Source of the DNA: Spinacia oleracea
Taxonomy: Eukaryota; Streptophyta; Magnoliopsida; Caryophyllales; Amaranthaceae
Reading direction: 5' to 3'
DNA length: 64,000 nt
Assembly: GCF_020520425.1 (NCBI RefSeq)
Contig: NC_079488.1
Coordinates: 35,641,247 to 35,705,246 of the forward strand
The notes beneath the pieces were generated by a model, which saw nothing but the letters and a program-made list of their open reading frames with translations, was not told the origin of the DNA and did no database searches. Below are positions 36,498 through 48,559 of the stretch, in pieces. A program made the position numbers and the translations under genes. Every line of letters begins with the position of its first letter. The first letter of the stretch is position 1.

Positions 36498-37050
36498 AAT
36501 CAAATGAGTCCTTAGGTTCTTTAGTTCAAAGTTGGAAGCGAAAATGTCATTTTAGCTCTATATATGACCTATAACGACCCAACGAACCTTAAATGTGCAC
36601 AAATAGGTTCAAATGAGTTTTAGAAACTTAAAACTATGCATATTAGTCGTGTAATAAGAATCAAATGAGTCCTTAGGTTCTTCAGTTCAAAGTTGGGAGC
36701 GGAAATGTCATTTTAGCTCTATATATGACCTATAACGACCCAACGAGCCTTAAATGTGCATAAATAGGTTGGAATGAGTTTTAGAAACTTAAAAATATGC
36801 ATATTAGTAATGTAATAAGAATCAAATGAGTCCTTAGGTTCTTCAGTTCAAAGTTGGGGGCGGAAATGTCATTTTAGCTCTATATATGACCTATAACGAC
36901 CCAACGAGCCTTAAATGTGCATAAATAGGTTCGAATGAGTTTTAGAAACTTAAAACTATGCATATTAATCATGTAATAAGAATCAAATGAGTCCTTAGGT
37001 TCTTTAGTTCAAAGTTGGGAGCGGATAGGTTCGAATGAGTTTTAGAGGGT
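36498..37050 (-). repeat. 161-bp tandem repeat in an intron of the CACTA-1 Ulp1 gene
   Basis: Repeat starts at AATCAAATGAGTCCTTAGG occur at 36498, 36659, 36820 and 36981, exactly 161 bp apart. There are three full units and a truncated fourth. The block lies between the linker exon (about 37180-37050) and the Ulp1 exon at 36459, so it is intronic. Read on the opposite strand the unit contains AACTTTGAACTAAAGAACC and CGTTATAGGTCATAT, which link it to the blocks at 43198 and 55290. Confidence 0.93.
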
Positions 37051-38174
37051 TTACCTTGGATGCTAAGTCTGTTGTCTTCTTTTGGGCCGCTAATACCGTT
37101 GTCTTTTTCTTGGAGCTACCATCCCTCTCTTTAGAAACGTTATACTTGGACTTATTTTTAGGAGGTGAAGTACAATCCTTTAAAATTCAACAAAAACAAG
37201 AGTAGGTAAGATGTCGAATGTGCTTGCGTGAACATATACATTCTAAACAATAAAACATATATACCTCGCCGTCTTCGAAAATCACTAAGTGTATGGGCCA
37301 TTGAACAAAACTACCCAGAGCACCGCCTAAGTTAGTGAAACCATCCCCCGTAGGTACCGGAAGAATATCATCAACATGTCCGTCGTAAACACAATCAACT
37401 TGGACTTTATAGTAACCAGGCTTCATCGATGTAAAATGTTGGGGCAATGCACCATCTGAGGGTTGTACCATACCATCCACCACGACAATGTTGTTGCCTG
37501 AAACTTTATCCTCAAGGGCAAGACGACATGGATTCCTTTCCTTCATAAACAAAGGTTTCAATGCAACTTTGTAAGTGATACAGATTATTAAGTAAATGTC
37601 AACTAAAAACATAAAAGGATCAAGCAACTATGTTAAAAAAGAGAAAGAGTGACTACATCGTACCTTTAGCTCGCGTGGTTGCGGCACTAAGATGTGACGA
37701 GTGGTTCTTGTAGCACTAACATCAAGGTCAACTCTGGCAGAATCATTTAAGTGGAGGTCATTAAGTATCGGGGTAGAAATGGAGTTTAGTTGTCCTGTTT
37801 TTAACAAGGTGCTTAGTTGCTTTTGGAGGGCCTCTGCCACCCTTTTCTCTAATTCACCTTCAAACTCCTTTTTCACAGAAGCTCTGATTGATTCGTAATT
37901 TTCTGATGAAGCTTCACCATGGTCACGTCTACTATGTCGATTACACGGACCGAAAGCCTTTTTGATACCAACCATGCCACCTGTTCCCTTGACACGCTAA
38001 CGATGATCTTTTTTCCCTATAGATTTAGTGAGGGCATCCTCACCCTGTTCGAAAGAAAGAATTCCTTTTTTCTCTTCTTCGATGCACTCTAACTGCCAAT
38101 TAGGAAAGTAAAATTACTTTATATTCTCTAATCAAAGCAAGTAAATATTAATTAATTATCACTACTTACACCTG

Positions 38175-39643
38175 TGAGGGGGTCGAAAAAGCACGAGGCT
38201 AATGCGTGACCTCGTCCCTCGTGGGTGTGACGATTCTTTTTATTCAATCAAGTGTAATTGGATTTCCTGTGAGTTTACACCTAATTGACTAGTAATATAG
38301 GAGTCGCCATTCAGTTTTTAACGACAATGAGAAAAACTGACTAAACCCGGTTATCGTGACATAAAGGGAGTGCAATTATGTTTGACCACGACGGCCGTAG
38401 GTTCCCTTGTGATCCCTGGTGGTGGGGATCGCTCAACGTACACCCGCAGGGTAGAGATTGAGGGTTCGGGGGACTGTAACTACCGAGAGGAGTACTCGCT
38501 CTTCGATAACTCCAGAGGAAGGATATCCTTACTAGCTCAGCATAAATAATTGAAGGGACATGCGTTAACTATTAAACTAATCTGAGTTGATTTTAACAAT
38601 ATGCAACATATAATACTAGATCGATCGCGATTATCTGATTTAAATAGCATTAAGGGACCTAGCATGATAATCCGATTTCCCAAAAATATTATATTTGTTA
38701 GGCGTGGTAGAACAATCAGATTTAGTTAGTTTAACAGTTCATAAAAAGGGAGAGGAAAGCAATTAAATCATCGAAAAGGGACACATTACGACGCACCCTT
38801 GAGAGGTGCGTCACGGTTCTCAGAAAACTAACCACTTTGACTTTGCTATTTCTCCTTTTTATTTAACGAATCTCAAATTATGGGACAGGATACGTTATGT
38901 TCGATTTATGGATCGATTGTGACAGAACGCGTGAATAATTTCGCAGCGTGAGGCTTAGGCTAGGGGTTGGAGTCAATACTCAGAATATGAATTGTGTGTT
39001 GTGATTTCACGTCGAACGTGGGCTATATTTATAGAAAAGAGTTTGTGGAAAGATAGAATTGCAGAGCTCTAATCCACAAAGAATTAGGAAAAAACACGTA
39101 CCCAGGTAATTCCAGCGCCCAGGCCTGGGCGCCGAAGATTTCGGCGCCCAGAGCCTGGTGTTGAAAATAGGGTCTGGGCTGTTTTCTTAGTCAGATTCGG
39201 ATTCCTGAAATCCGTAGTGTTTGAGACTTAATCGAGTCTTTTAGTGCGTATTAATTTCATGACGGAATGCGTCTGGGCCTGTTACGAACTCTAGGCTCGT
39301 TAGGATTTTAATTAATACGTAACTCTTATTTCCGAATCATATTAGGAATAGGATTCTCGCAGTTTTCTATCTCATTTAGGATTTATGTTGGAGTGCAACA
39401 CCTAATTCTGACAGGTTTCTATCTTTTATGACTTGCCACTTTTAGAAGCTACCCTTTACGGCAGTTACTATTTTTAGTAGGTTTCCATAAATAGCAGGTT
39501 TCTATAAATAGCAGGTTTCGGGTGAAACGAGAAGGGTGATTGAGATTCGTTATTTTATAGGAGATGCGTTGTCAAGTGGAGATTTATGTTTTCATCATCG
39601 AACCTTTCCCTTTCGGGAATGGGGACAAAAGTAGGTGTCTACA
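38175..39643 (-). mobile_element. Lone LTR (1,469 bp) of the element C family
   Basis: Runs from TGAGGGGGTCGAAAAAGC to AGTAGGTGTCTACA. It matches the LTR at 53307-59387 along its whole length, apart from CACTA-2 there. No interior follows on either side, so this is a solo LTR, the usual product of LTR-LTR recombination. It interrupts the Transposase_24 part of the CACTA-1 gene. The flanking 5-mers (ACCTG and ACAGC) do not match, so the target duplication is lost or the recombination involved two insertions. It contains the hairpin GCGCCCAGGCCTGGGCGC near 39116. Confidence 0.88.
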
Positions 39644-40278
39644 ACAGCTTTTGTTGCGATTTCAACAACTTCTGTATCGTTCGGGTCAATTTCCCACTTT
39701 CCCTCTTTATTTTGTACTTGATGGGCCAAAATTCACTCCTTTGATCTGTATTTTCTAACTCTATCAACATTTGAGGTCACTGATGAGTTCACGAGGAGCT
39801 ACTCGAGATAGGTAAAGCTGCATCTGGTGGAAGTCGTCCATGTTTTATCCAATCTAGTCGCTTTCTATTTTAACCCTTTTGGCCGGTGCGATGTGGGTTC
39901 TTGTTGCATGATGCACTTTTCCTCGCCTTTTCACTACGAAGCTGTCAAAGACAACATAAAAAGATGGAAATAAATGTTTTTTCTGATAACTTTTTGTCCT
40001 AGAACCAATGTCAGTTTGCTACATGAAAAACTCTTTAAGGACAAGTTAAAGAAATATTATCATTACCAATGACTCTGGCAGGAAATAATGTTTAACAAAA
40101 GTCTTCCAATCATCCTCTGTGATATGGTTGTAGACATCCCAAGGCATCTTGTTTGTTTGACTTTTTGGCTTATTTTCCTTCATAGTTATCCATCGGCGCA
40201 CCAACTTGCTCTTGAAACAACTAAATCATTTCGCCACACAAGAATGAAACTATTTCTCCCTCGGATGATTAGAATCAT

Positions 40279-41265
40279 GGATTAATTGACCAGAATAATC
40301 CCAACTTTAGGTGGTTTGCTTTTAATAATCCCAACTATAAGTTTTTTTTTAATAATCCGAACTTTTACACCTATTGACTTTTAACGGGCCTAGCAGGTAA
40401 GTTACTTACTGTAGCAGGTAATGTATGGCGTGGCGCTGACATGGCAATAGAGAGTTAGTTTTTTTTTTCTTTAAATGCATTTATTCCCCCTTATTTATTT
40501 TCCTTAATAAATCTCCTTATAACCCTTGTTTCTCATTTTGTCATTTTCTTTGATTCTCCACCCAAAATTTTGAATGTTTTCAAACCTCATATTTTAATGT
40601 GACATTTAATAGCTGAACGAAGTAAACCTCATATGTTAGATCCACCGGGTCATTTTCGGGTTCAAGGGGGTGTATTCCTTTGGTTTTTTTTTTTAAAGGA
40701 TACAGAGTTCAATTTATTTAAATGGGTTACTACCAGTAACTTACTAGTAGTAACAAGGTTGATGACCTTTGATTTCAGTTATTTGAAAGGGATACAACCA
40801 TAGCAGAAATGGTGGTTACGAAATGAAGCACGATGAAGATGATGTAGTATGATTTAAGTTTATTTACCTGCCAAATTAAACAAATAACACAAAGTAAAAA
40901 CAAAAATGTCAAAATGAACCTCCTTTTACAATCAAAAAATTGTCAAATTACAATCTAAGGTTAAACATACGAGCATGGAAGGTGTTTGATTTTTGTTTTT
41001 ATTTTATTTTACAGCAGATGAAAAACAAAAAGGGTTTAACTTTGGGTGAATGGATATTGAATGAATGACGTGTACCAAATTTTTTAGAGAGAAACTAAAA
41101 GCCCAAGTCCAAGTTTGCAAGTGTTTACCATTTTAACAGGTTACCGGTTTTTGGGATTGTTAAAAGTCATTAGGGGTAAAAGTTTGGATTATTAAAAAAA
41201 AAACCATAGTTGGGATTAATATAAGTGAAACGTTCAAAGTTGGGATTTTTCCAGTCAATTATTCC
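40279..41265. mobile_element. Non-autonomous MULE with perfect 9-bp target duplication
   Basis: 987 bp. The left end GGATTAATTGACCAGAAT continues AATCCCAACTTT. The right end on the other strand reads GGAATAATTGACTGGAAA and then AATCCCAACTTT. The TIRs run about 100 bp and include TTTTTTTTAATAATCC. Both flanks are TAGAATCAT (40270-40278 and 41266-41274), a perfect 9-bp duplication, diagnostic of the Mutator superfamily. No transposase ORF. It sits in an intron-like part of the CACTA-1 second gene. Confidence 0.92.
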
Positions 41266-41799
41266 TAGAATCATCAGTAATGTGGAACATAAGCTGTTAA
41301 TAATTTAAAAAAGTTAGATTATAAAAATAGTATTTAAATCAAATTAAATAATTTTAAAAATATACAAATCAAGTTAATATCCAATGCTTACCTTAGTCTC
41401 CTCCCAAAACCCCTTCTTGGTTTGCTCATCTACCTTTGGATATAATGGGACGTTAATATTAATTCTAGTAGCACAACTCCCAACTTGCTTCCCGTATTCA
41501 TGAGACCATTGTCCATCGGGGACATTATATACATTATACTCAAGGAACATAGGCTTAGCGACTTTAACACCTTTTGACGGACCACGGCCTTTAATGGTCT
41601 TTGTAATCGTACTAACATCTTGTGATTCGTCACCCGTTGTGGGAGTCTTGCCACCTTCTGATTCATGCCCAACAACAATTTGGTTTTCATTCATCGTACC
41701 TATGTTGTTCCTGCATCAAGTAAAACATACAGAAGGGTGGTTACAAAATGTGCGCGCAGCAGCCAACAACGAAAAATACAAAAAATGCAGCAGCAGATT

Positions 41800-42960
41800 A
41801 GTGCACGAGAAGGATATCAGATCAGTGCAGATCTGATCTGCGCTGATCTGTGCAGATCAGATCAGACCATTGCCAATTTCACAGATGCCAGCTTGATCTG
41901 TCAATTATTAACAGCTTCTACATGAATACAAGGATGAATGCTACACAAACAACTTCAATAAGCAATTATGTATGGTACAAATGTTGATGAACTTGATTAC
42001 TTGAATAAGTACATGATACGTTTTCATAATACAACAATTTTCCTATATATGGAATGGTTAATGAGATCATCCAAAATAGAGCTGGCAACTTCTGTTAAGA
42101 TATGAAGATGTCATGTTGCTCGTACTTTGTTGCACCCAATGTGAGATGGTTTAAATCATGCTGTTTGCATACAAATGAGACCGGCCAAAATAGAGCTGGA
42201 AACTTTTGACAAGATTGGTAATTTGATGCATGTTACACGTACTTAGGTAATAGTACTCCTGTTAGACACGGATATGTGACCAAAGATCACACTCAACTAA
42301 AATTCCCATGTTTTTGCTCAAATATGAAGGGTGAGGTGATAAAAAATGTACCGAACAGATGGAATCATGTAATCCAAATCAAATACAAGTATCTATGCTA
42401 TCAGATCAGTGCTATCAGGGTGAGGTGATCAGGGTGAGGTGATAAAAAATGTACCGAACAGATACAGATCAGTGCAGATCAAATTAGCACAGATCAGTGC
42501 AGATCAGATCAGCACAGATCTGATCTGCACTGATCTGTGCTGATCTGATCAACACAGATCTGATCTGCACTGATTTGTGCAGATCAGATCAGCACTGATC
42601 TGTGCAGATCAGATCAGCACATATCACAATGCCTCTCTCTCTCTTTCTAAAACAAAAACATAATTTTGATCAGCACATATCCAGTTTATCTCAACAAAGT
42701 ACGGAATATATTCAGTGCAGCATGTGAACTAAACACAAATTTGATGTCCTCCCCAGTCGTCCCCCCCCCCCCCCCCCCAAACCAACTATTGAACTCACTG
42801 CAGCAGCAGCAGATCAGTGCAGCGGCAGCAGATCAGTGCAGCAACAGCAGATCAGTGCAGCGGCAGCAACACAAATCAGTACACAGATCAGTACTGTGAT
42901 CAAATATTCAGTGCAGCAGCAGCACAGATCAGTGGAGCGACAACAACACAGATCAGTTTA
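41800..42960. repeat. GATCAGTGCAGATCAG repeat field and poly-C tract
   Basis: Two blocks of a short motif family: GCAGATCAGATCAGCAC and inverse copies (about 41810-41875 and 42460-42625), and GCAGCAGCAGATCAGTGCAG units (about 42795-42960). Because CAGATCAG/CTGATCTG occur in both directions, the DNA can fold into long hairpins. An 18-base run of C lies at 42761-42778. The field lies between the two CACTA-1 genes, upstream of the Transposase_24 gene, so a regulatory role is possible but not shown. Confidence 0.85.
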
Positions 42961-43197
42961 AAGTTTACCAAATACGTGAAACAACCACTAATCTTTCTTC
43001 CTACATGTCTATTCAATCGAACCTAATTTGCTTCAAGTCAAAAATGCAAAAAACAGAAGACAAGAACATTCTAAATGAGAAGAGCGAATGTTAAACAGAC
43101 ATGACAGGATTTAATTAAAATAAGCAAACTAAGCCTTCAAGTTTAAATATGATACGCCAACAAGTATTATCTTTCAAATGAACTAAAGAGGCATTTT

Positions 43198-43850
43198 GAG
43201 ACTTGTTTGGTAGACTCAATCCAATCAATTTATGCACATTTGAGACTTGTTTGGTCGTTATGGTTCATATTTATGCTAAAATGAGGCATTCTCGCTCCCA
43301 ACTATAAACTAACGAACCTAAGGACTCATTTTAACCTTTTAAATGATTAATATGATTAATTTTAACTTTCCAAGACTCGATCCGATCTATTTATTCACAT
43401 TAGAGACTTGTTTGGTCGTTGTGGTTCATATTTATGCTAAAATGAGGCATTTTCGCTCCAAACTATGAACTAAAGAACCTAAGAACTCATTTTTAGGCTA
43501 ATATGACACTTTCGCTCCCAACTTTGAACTAACAAACATAAACACTCATTTTAATCCTTTTAAATGATTAATATGATTAGTTTTAACTTTCCTAGACTCA
43601 ATCCAATCAATTTATGCCATTTGGGACTTGTTTGGTCGTTATGGTTCATATTTATGCTAAAATGAGACATTTTCGCTCCCAACTTTGAACTAACGAACCT
43701 AAGAACTCATTTCAATCTAATTACACGGTCCATATGATTGGTTTTAACGTTCCTAGACTCAATCCAATCAATTTATGCACATTTGAGACTTGTTTGGTCG
43801 TTATGGTTCATATTTATGCTAATTTAGTCAACTAAGGTCAATTTAGGTCA
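43198..43850 (+). repeat. Second tandem-repeat block of CACTA-1 (161-bp family, opposite orientation)
   Basis: Copies of GAGACTTGTTTGGTCGTTA (or its variants) occur at 43198 (partial), 43242, 43403, 43623 and 43785. Spacings are 161, 220 and 162 bp; the 220-bp step contains an extra 59-bp internal duplication. Each unit goes on with ATGCTAAAATGAGGCATT, CGCTCCCAACT and GAACCTAAGGACTCATTT. This matches the block at 36498-37050 read on the other strand. Confidence 0.93.
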
Positions 43851-44292
43851 ATTTATTCAACTAAGGGCAATTTAAGCCCGCTCGTTTCGATTTAGGTCAT
43901 TCTAGCTCAAGATTAGGAGACATGTTAATTAGCGCAACACTAGGAGAATACGCACAACTCACCAAAAGTAAATATGTGCGCTATTTTCCGATTCTGAGAA
44001 CTTCTGAAAAGACACAAATCACCGAAAGCTTCTGAAAATTTCTGACTCGGAGATCTCAAGTCATCTGCACAGAAAGTTAGAAAACTTCGGCCAGGAACAA
44101 AAGTAAGATGTGGAAGTACAGTAAGAATTAAAGAAAGCTAGAAAAGTATAGTCATGAACACAATGGATGTATAAAATAAGAATTAAAGATGTGGAAGTAC
44201 AAACTACACCTTCCTAAATGCTAGAAAAGATACATTTAATCTGATATTCAGTTAGCTAGAATTACCTATTCCCAGAAGCCAACTCATCTTAT
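43851..44292. other. CACTA-1 spacer between its two genes
   Basis: No frame of note. It holds a short run of GTCAACTAAGGTCAATTTAG-like copies at the start and AT-rich sequence after it. Confidence 0.5.
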
Positions 44293-47200
44293 TCATTTAC
44301 GGTTTATAACCCAAATTCCTTCCCTATGATCTGTACGCATATGATTAGTATTATTTGCATCTTCCTCCTCCGGTAACGGTTGAACAGCCGTTGATAATAG
44401 GGGTGTTTCATCGTACTTGTCATACTCATCTTCATCCACAACATCATCAATACCCAGAATATTTCTTGCCTTGGGCAACTGCACGCCATCTAGGATCAAC
44501 ATTGTCTACCACATAGAAAATTTTCTTAGCTTGTGATGCTAGAATGAATGGCTCGTCACTATCACTTAATCGATCAAAGTTAACCAATGTTAAACCCGGA
44601 AAAATATCATCTTGTTTCACCCCATTATGGTTGTTGGCCCACTTGCACCGGAATACAGGGATCGTAAATTTGTTGTAATCAATCTCCCATATTTCTTCGA
44701 TAACACCATAATATGATTGTGTCGCATCAACCGGTCTTCTATCCTTGGCGCTTCCATAGACCCTAGATGATGCAACATGCTTCACTCCACTATTCTGCAC
44801 CACACTCTTTTCATCTTGTCTTCTAGTGTAGAATGTGAACCCATTGATATCATACCCTTCATAAGACAGAACACATAGTCGAGGACCTCGAGCTAACCAC
44901 TGGACCATTTCAGAAACATCTAGATTTTTTTTCATTTCCTCGGCTACTTCCTTCTTAAACCAATCAACAAATGTGCGATTATGTTCTTGCATCAACGCTC
45001 TTTCCTTCAACTTAGGATTCTTTTGTTGCAATTCTAGCAAATGCTTATCTATGTAAGGATTGACCTCGGTAAGATGCTGCAACACACAAAGATGTGCCTT
45101 ATTCTTCCCTTCAGATGGAGGCGAGGTCACATTTTTACCAATTACCCCATGCCCTTTAAGCCTCCCTGCATGACGAGATTTTGGAAGACCTATTTGCTCA
45201 AACCTTGATAAGAATTCAGCTACATATTGAGATATCTCTTCCTCAAGGACTCCCCAAATGATACTACCCTCCGGCCTTGCCCGATTCTTTGTTTTGTCCT
45301 TTAAATGCCCAAAAAATCTCTCAAAAGGATACATCCATCTTAAGAACACCAGACCACATAGGTGGATTTCTCGAACTAAATGGACAATTAAGTGCACCAT
45401 AATATCAAAGAAAGATGGTGGAAAGTACATTTCAAATCGACACAAAGTTTCAACAATATCATTGTGCAAAGAATCTAATTTCTCCGGATCAATCACTTTA
45501 GCACATATTGAATTGAAAAACACACTAAGTTTTGTTATAACATGTCTCACGTGTTTCGGCAATATCCCACGAAGTGCAATTGGCAAAAACACATTAATCA
45601 TTACATGACAATCATGAGACTTCCTACCAACCAACCTAAGGTCCGAGAGAGATACTAGGCGCTTTACATTCGACGAATATCCCGAGGGAACCTTAATTCA
45701 ATGTAAGCACTCACAAAACTGCTTCTTCTCTTTTCTTGACATTGTGTAACACGCTGGAGGCAGATAAGTCTTAGTACCACCCGCACCAGATTTTTCAACA
45801 GGCCACAAATCTGGTCGAATATTCCTATTTTTCATATCTTTCCGCACATTCTCATTGTCCTTAGTCTTTCCAGGCATGTTTAGCAAAGTCCCAATGATAG
45901 CATCGCACACATTTTTCTCAATGTGCATTACATCGAGACAATGCCTAACCGACAAATCTCTCAAGTAGGGAAGATCCCATAATGGAGATACTTTCTTCCA
46001 CAAAACACCCTTTTTAGACTTGGACTTGTAGCACTTGCCGTATTTGGTTTCAACATTTTTTATTCGTTCATAAACCTGGGATCCTGTCAAAGGCGTATGA
46101 GCTACTCTTTCCTCGGTGAACCCATTGAATTCTTTCTTCTTCTTACGATAAGGGTGATATCGACTGAGGTGCTTCCTGAAATCTGGGTAAACATTTTTCT
46201 TGAAATTATCCAACCATGTGGGCTTCATGTCCTCTTCACATATAGGGCATGCTTGTTCTCCTTTGGTTTTGTATCCAGACAAGTTTCCATATGCCGGAAA
46301 ATCATTTATGGTACAAAAAACCATAGCTCGCAATGTAAAGCTTGAATTGGTGTGTGCATCGAACATTGAAACACCTTCATTCCACAATAATTTCAAATCA
46401 TCTATGAGTGGAGCCAGGTACACATCTATGTCATTTGCAGGTTGCTTAGGCCTCGAGATGAGGAGTGATAACATGATATGCTTCCGCTTCATACACAGCC
46501 ATGGAGGAAGATTATAAATTGCTAGAAGAACCGGCCATGTGCTATGTTGACTGCTTAGAGTTCCATATGGATTCACACCATCTACACATAAAGCAAGCCT
46601 TAGATTTCTAACCTCCTTAACAAATTCAGGATATTTCTTATACACATTTCTCCATTGAACAGAATCTGCAGGATGTCGAAGGTGTCCATCTTTCTTCCTC
46701 ACTTCCGCATGCCACCTAAAGTTTTTTGCTTGTTTCTTCAATGAAAACATAAGCTCAAACCTAGGTATGATTGGAAGATACCATAAAGACTTAGCAGGCG
46801 GGCCCCTCTTAGTTGAATTTGCCCCTTTACGTTTGTAGCGAGATGCGCCGCACGTTGGACACTCATCCAAATGTTCATGCTCTTTTCTGTAAAGCATACA
46901 ATCATTTGGGCAAGCATCTATCTTGTCGACCTCTAAGCCTAAGGGACACATCAATTTCCTGGCATAATAGGTAGAGGTGGGGGTATCATTCCCTTCCGGC
47001 AAAAATTCACCTACCCACTCCAATAAGGTGTCAAAGTGTTCATCTCTCCAACCACCTTTACATTTGAGGTTGTAAAGTATTGACGCACATTCCAACTTGC
47101 TGAATTTTGTACAACCGGGATACAAAGGAGTTTCAGCAGCCTTTGATACTTGTTCGAACATCTGAGGTTGTTCGTCCAAGTGATCTTTCAGCCCATCCAT

Positions 47201-47593
47201 CATCTCATTTATTTCATCATCTTCTTCCTCATCATCATCCGTCTCATTATTCTCATAAATATCTTCATCACTCTCATTACTCTGAACATCAAATTCATGG
47301 ACACTAGAACTTGGACGATCAGGTATTGTTTCACCATGCCAAAACCAAACATGGTAATCTTGCTTAAACCCACGGCGAAATAAATGATCCTCAATTTCAT
47401 CAATGTCACATAACCGCTTGATATTGTTACAATCACGGCAGGGACAATAGATTTTTTTGGCTTTTGTACTCCGTTGGTGTGCTAAAGCACATCTAATGAA
47501 CTCTGCGACCCCACTCAAGTATTCTGCCGTAGTATGGTCACCATACATCCAACGACGACTCATTACTAATAACAACAACAAAAGGTTCCACAC
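44293..47593 (-). pseudogene. CACTA-1 TNP2-type transposase, one stop and one frameshift from open
   Basis: Minus strand. The protein effectively begins MSRRWMYGDHTTAEYL with the transposase-associated domain (CPCRDCNN ... DHLFRRGFKQDYHVWFWHGE). It continues with an acidic stretch, CPNDCMLYRKEHEHLDECP (zinc-type), a long Transposase_21 core ending RHCLDVMHIEKNVCDAII, then DUF4218 (FPPSFFDIMVHLIVHLVREI ... YPFERFFGHLKD) and DUF4216 (FTFYTRRQDEKS ... IPVFRCKWANNHNGVK). A TGA at 45698-45700 replaces a probable Trp (CLH-stop-IKVPSGYSSN) and the same frame continues beyond it for 414 codons. Near 44460 a frameshift separates VAQGKKYSG from the acidic tail DVVDEDEYDKYDETPLL. It cuts and rejoins element ends. 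About 1,100 codons is normal for the family. Confidence 0.93.
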
Positions 47594-48559
47594 ATAAACA
47601 CATATATTAAGAAGTCACAAAATCATTAAGAAGTTCCGCAAATCTTTGATTACATCATTTAAGTTTATCAATGCTTCACTGAAGTGATATTAGAAGTCCA
47701 AAAACAATCCTAATAAGTAAAACGGAATGGATACTTAAGCATAGAATACTAATGTACACGTTTTATTATTACACTTACTGTACTTATCCAAATTTTATTT
47801 ATCGTAAAAATGATATGCACTTACTGTACTATTTATTTCAACTTTCAAAAGAGGAAAAGAGAAACTTTATGAAGATAATTAGATATATCAATACCTTATG
47901 CAATTGTTGAAATTCAAACAAGCACGATGATAGATTATGCTGGCAGTACGATCATCGCCCCTCTCTTCAACCATATGCGTATCTACCCATCTTCACAATT
48001 AACTGCAAATTAAAGAAATAAATGAACCACAACCAAAAAAATCAAAAAAAATAAAAATAAAAATAAAAGTTGAACAAACGAATATCAAAAACGAAAATTG
48101 AAAATCAAAATCAAAAACGAAAATCAAAACGAAAATAAAAAACGAAAATGAAAACGAAAATTGAACCCTAATCTGAAAACGAAAATCATAAACAAAAATA
48201 AAAATTGAACAAACCCTAATTACTTGTTGTGGCAAGGAGAGTAACGCCGAGCAACCACCGGAACCAGGACGCGACGGGGGGGCGCTGAACCCCCGGCTGA
48301 CCAAGATTATCGACCTTTCAGGGACTGAGTAGGCGCGCGAGAACAGAACGGGATGGGGGAGATGAGGCGAGAACACAGACACACCGGCGAAGACAGCGAC
48401 GCAGGGGTGAGCAACGCCTGAGTTCGACAGCGACGCAGGGCTGAGTTCGACGGCTGAGTTCGACGGCTAAGTTCGAAGGCCAGATGCTTGGATATTTGTT
48501 TAAGGGAAAAAGCTTGGAGAGAAGGAGTACGTTGAGCGCGGTTTCAAAATTTTGTTTAA
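47594..48559 (-). promoter_or_regulatory. Upstream region of the CACTA-1 transposase
   Basis: About 1 kb between the transposase start and the right subterminal repeats. It is AT-rich near the gene, with an AAAACGAAAAT-type simple stretch (48020-48215) and a more GC-rich part with short TTCGACGGCTGAG repeats (about 48415-48475). It must hold the promoter, but I cannot point to a TATA box with confidence. Confidence 0.45.

Larger units (their letters stand above)
35048..41694 (-). pseudogene. CACTA-1 second gene: Transposase_24, DUF8039-like and Ulp1 (C48) protease
   Basis: Multi-exon, minus strand. Exon 41694-41374 (MNENQIVVGHESEGG ... RGPSKGVKVAKPMFLEYNVY) opens a Transposase_24 region. It continues at about 40235-40075 (DVYNHITEDDWKTFVKHYF) and about 39930-39644 (SCNKNPHRTGQKG ... 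ILAHQVQNKEGKWEIDP), then beyond a lone LTR at about 38100-37664. Exon ~37600-37266 is DUF8039-like (KPGYYKVQVDCVYDGH ... FVQWPIHLVIFEDGE). Ulp1 exons follow: 36459-36139, 36031-35828, 35744-35637 (catalytic His in NHWNLYVMD), 35545-35464, 35378-35277 (catalytic Cys in ETECGYYVMKFM) and 35149-35048 ending in TGA. Stops occur after DHR (about 38003), after HRTGQKG and before IGETECG. Introns mostly have GT/AG borders. Such genes are known companions of plant CACTA transposases. Confidence 0.85.
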
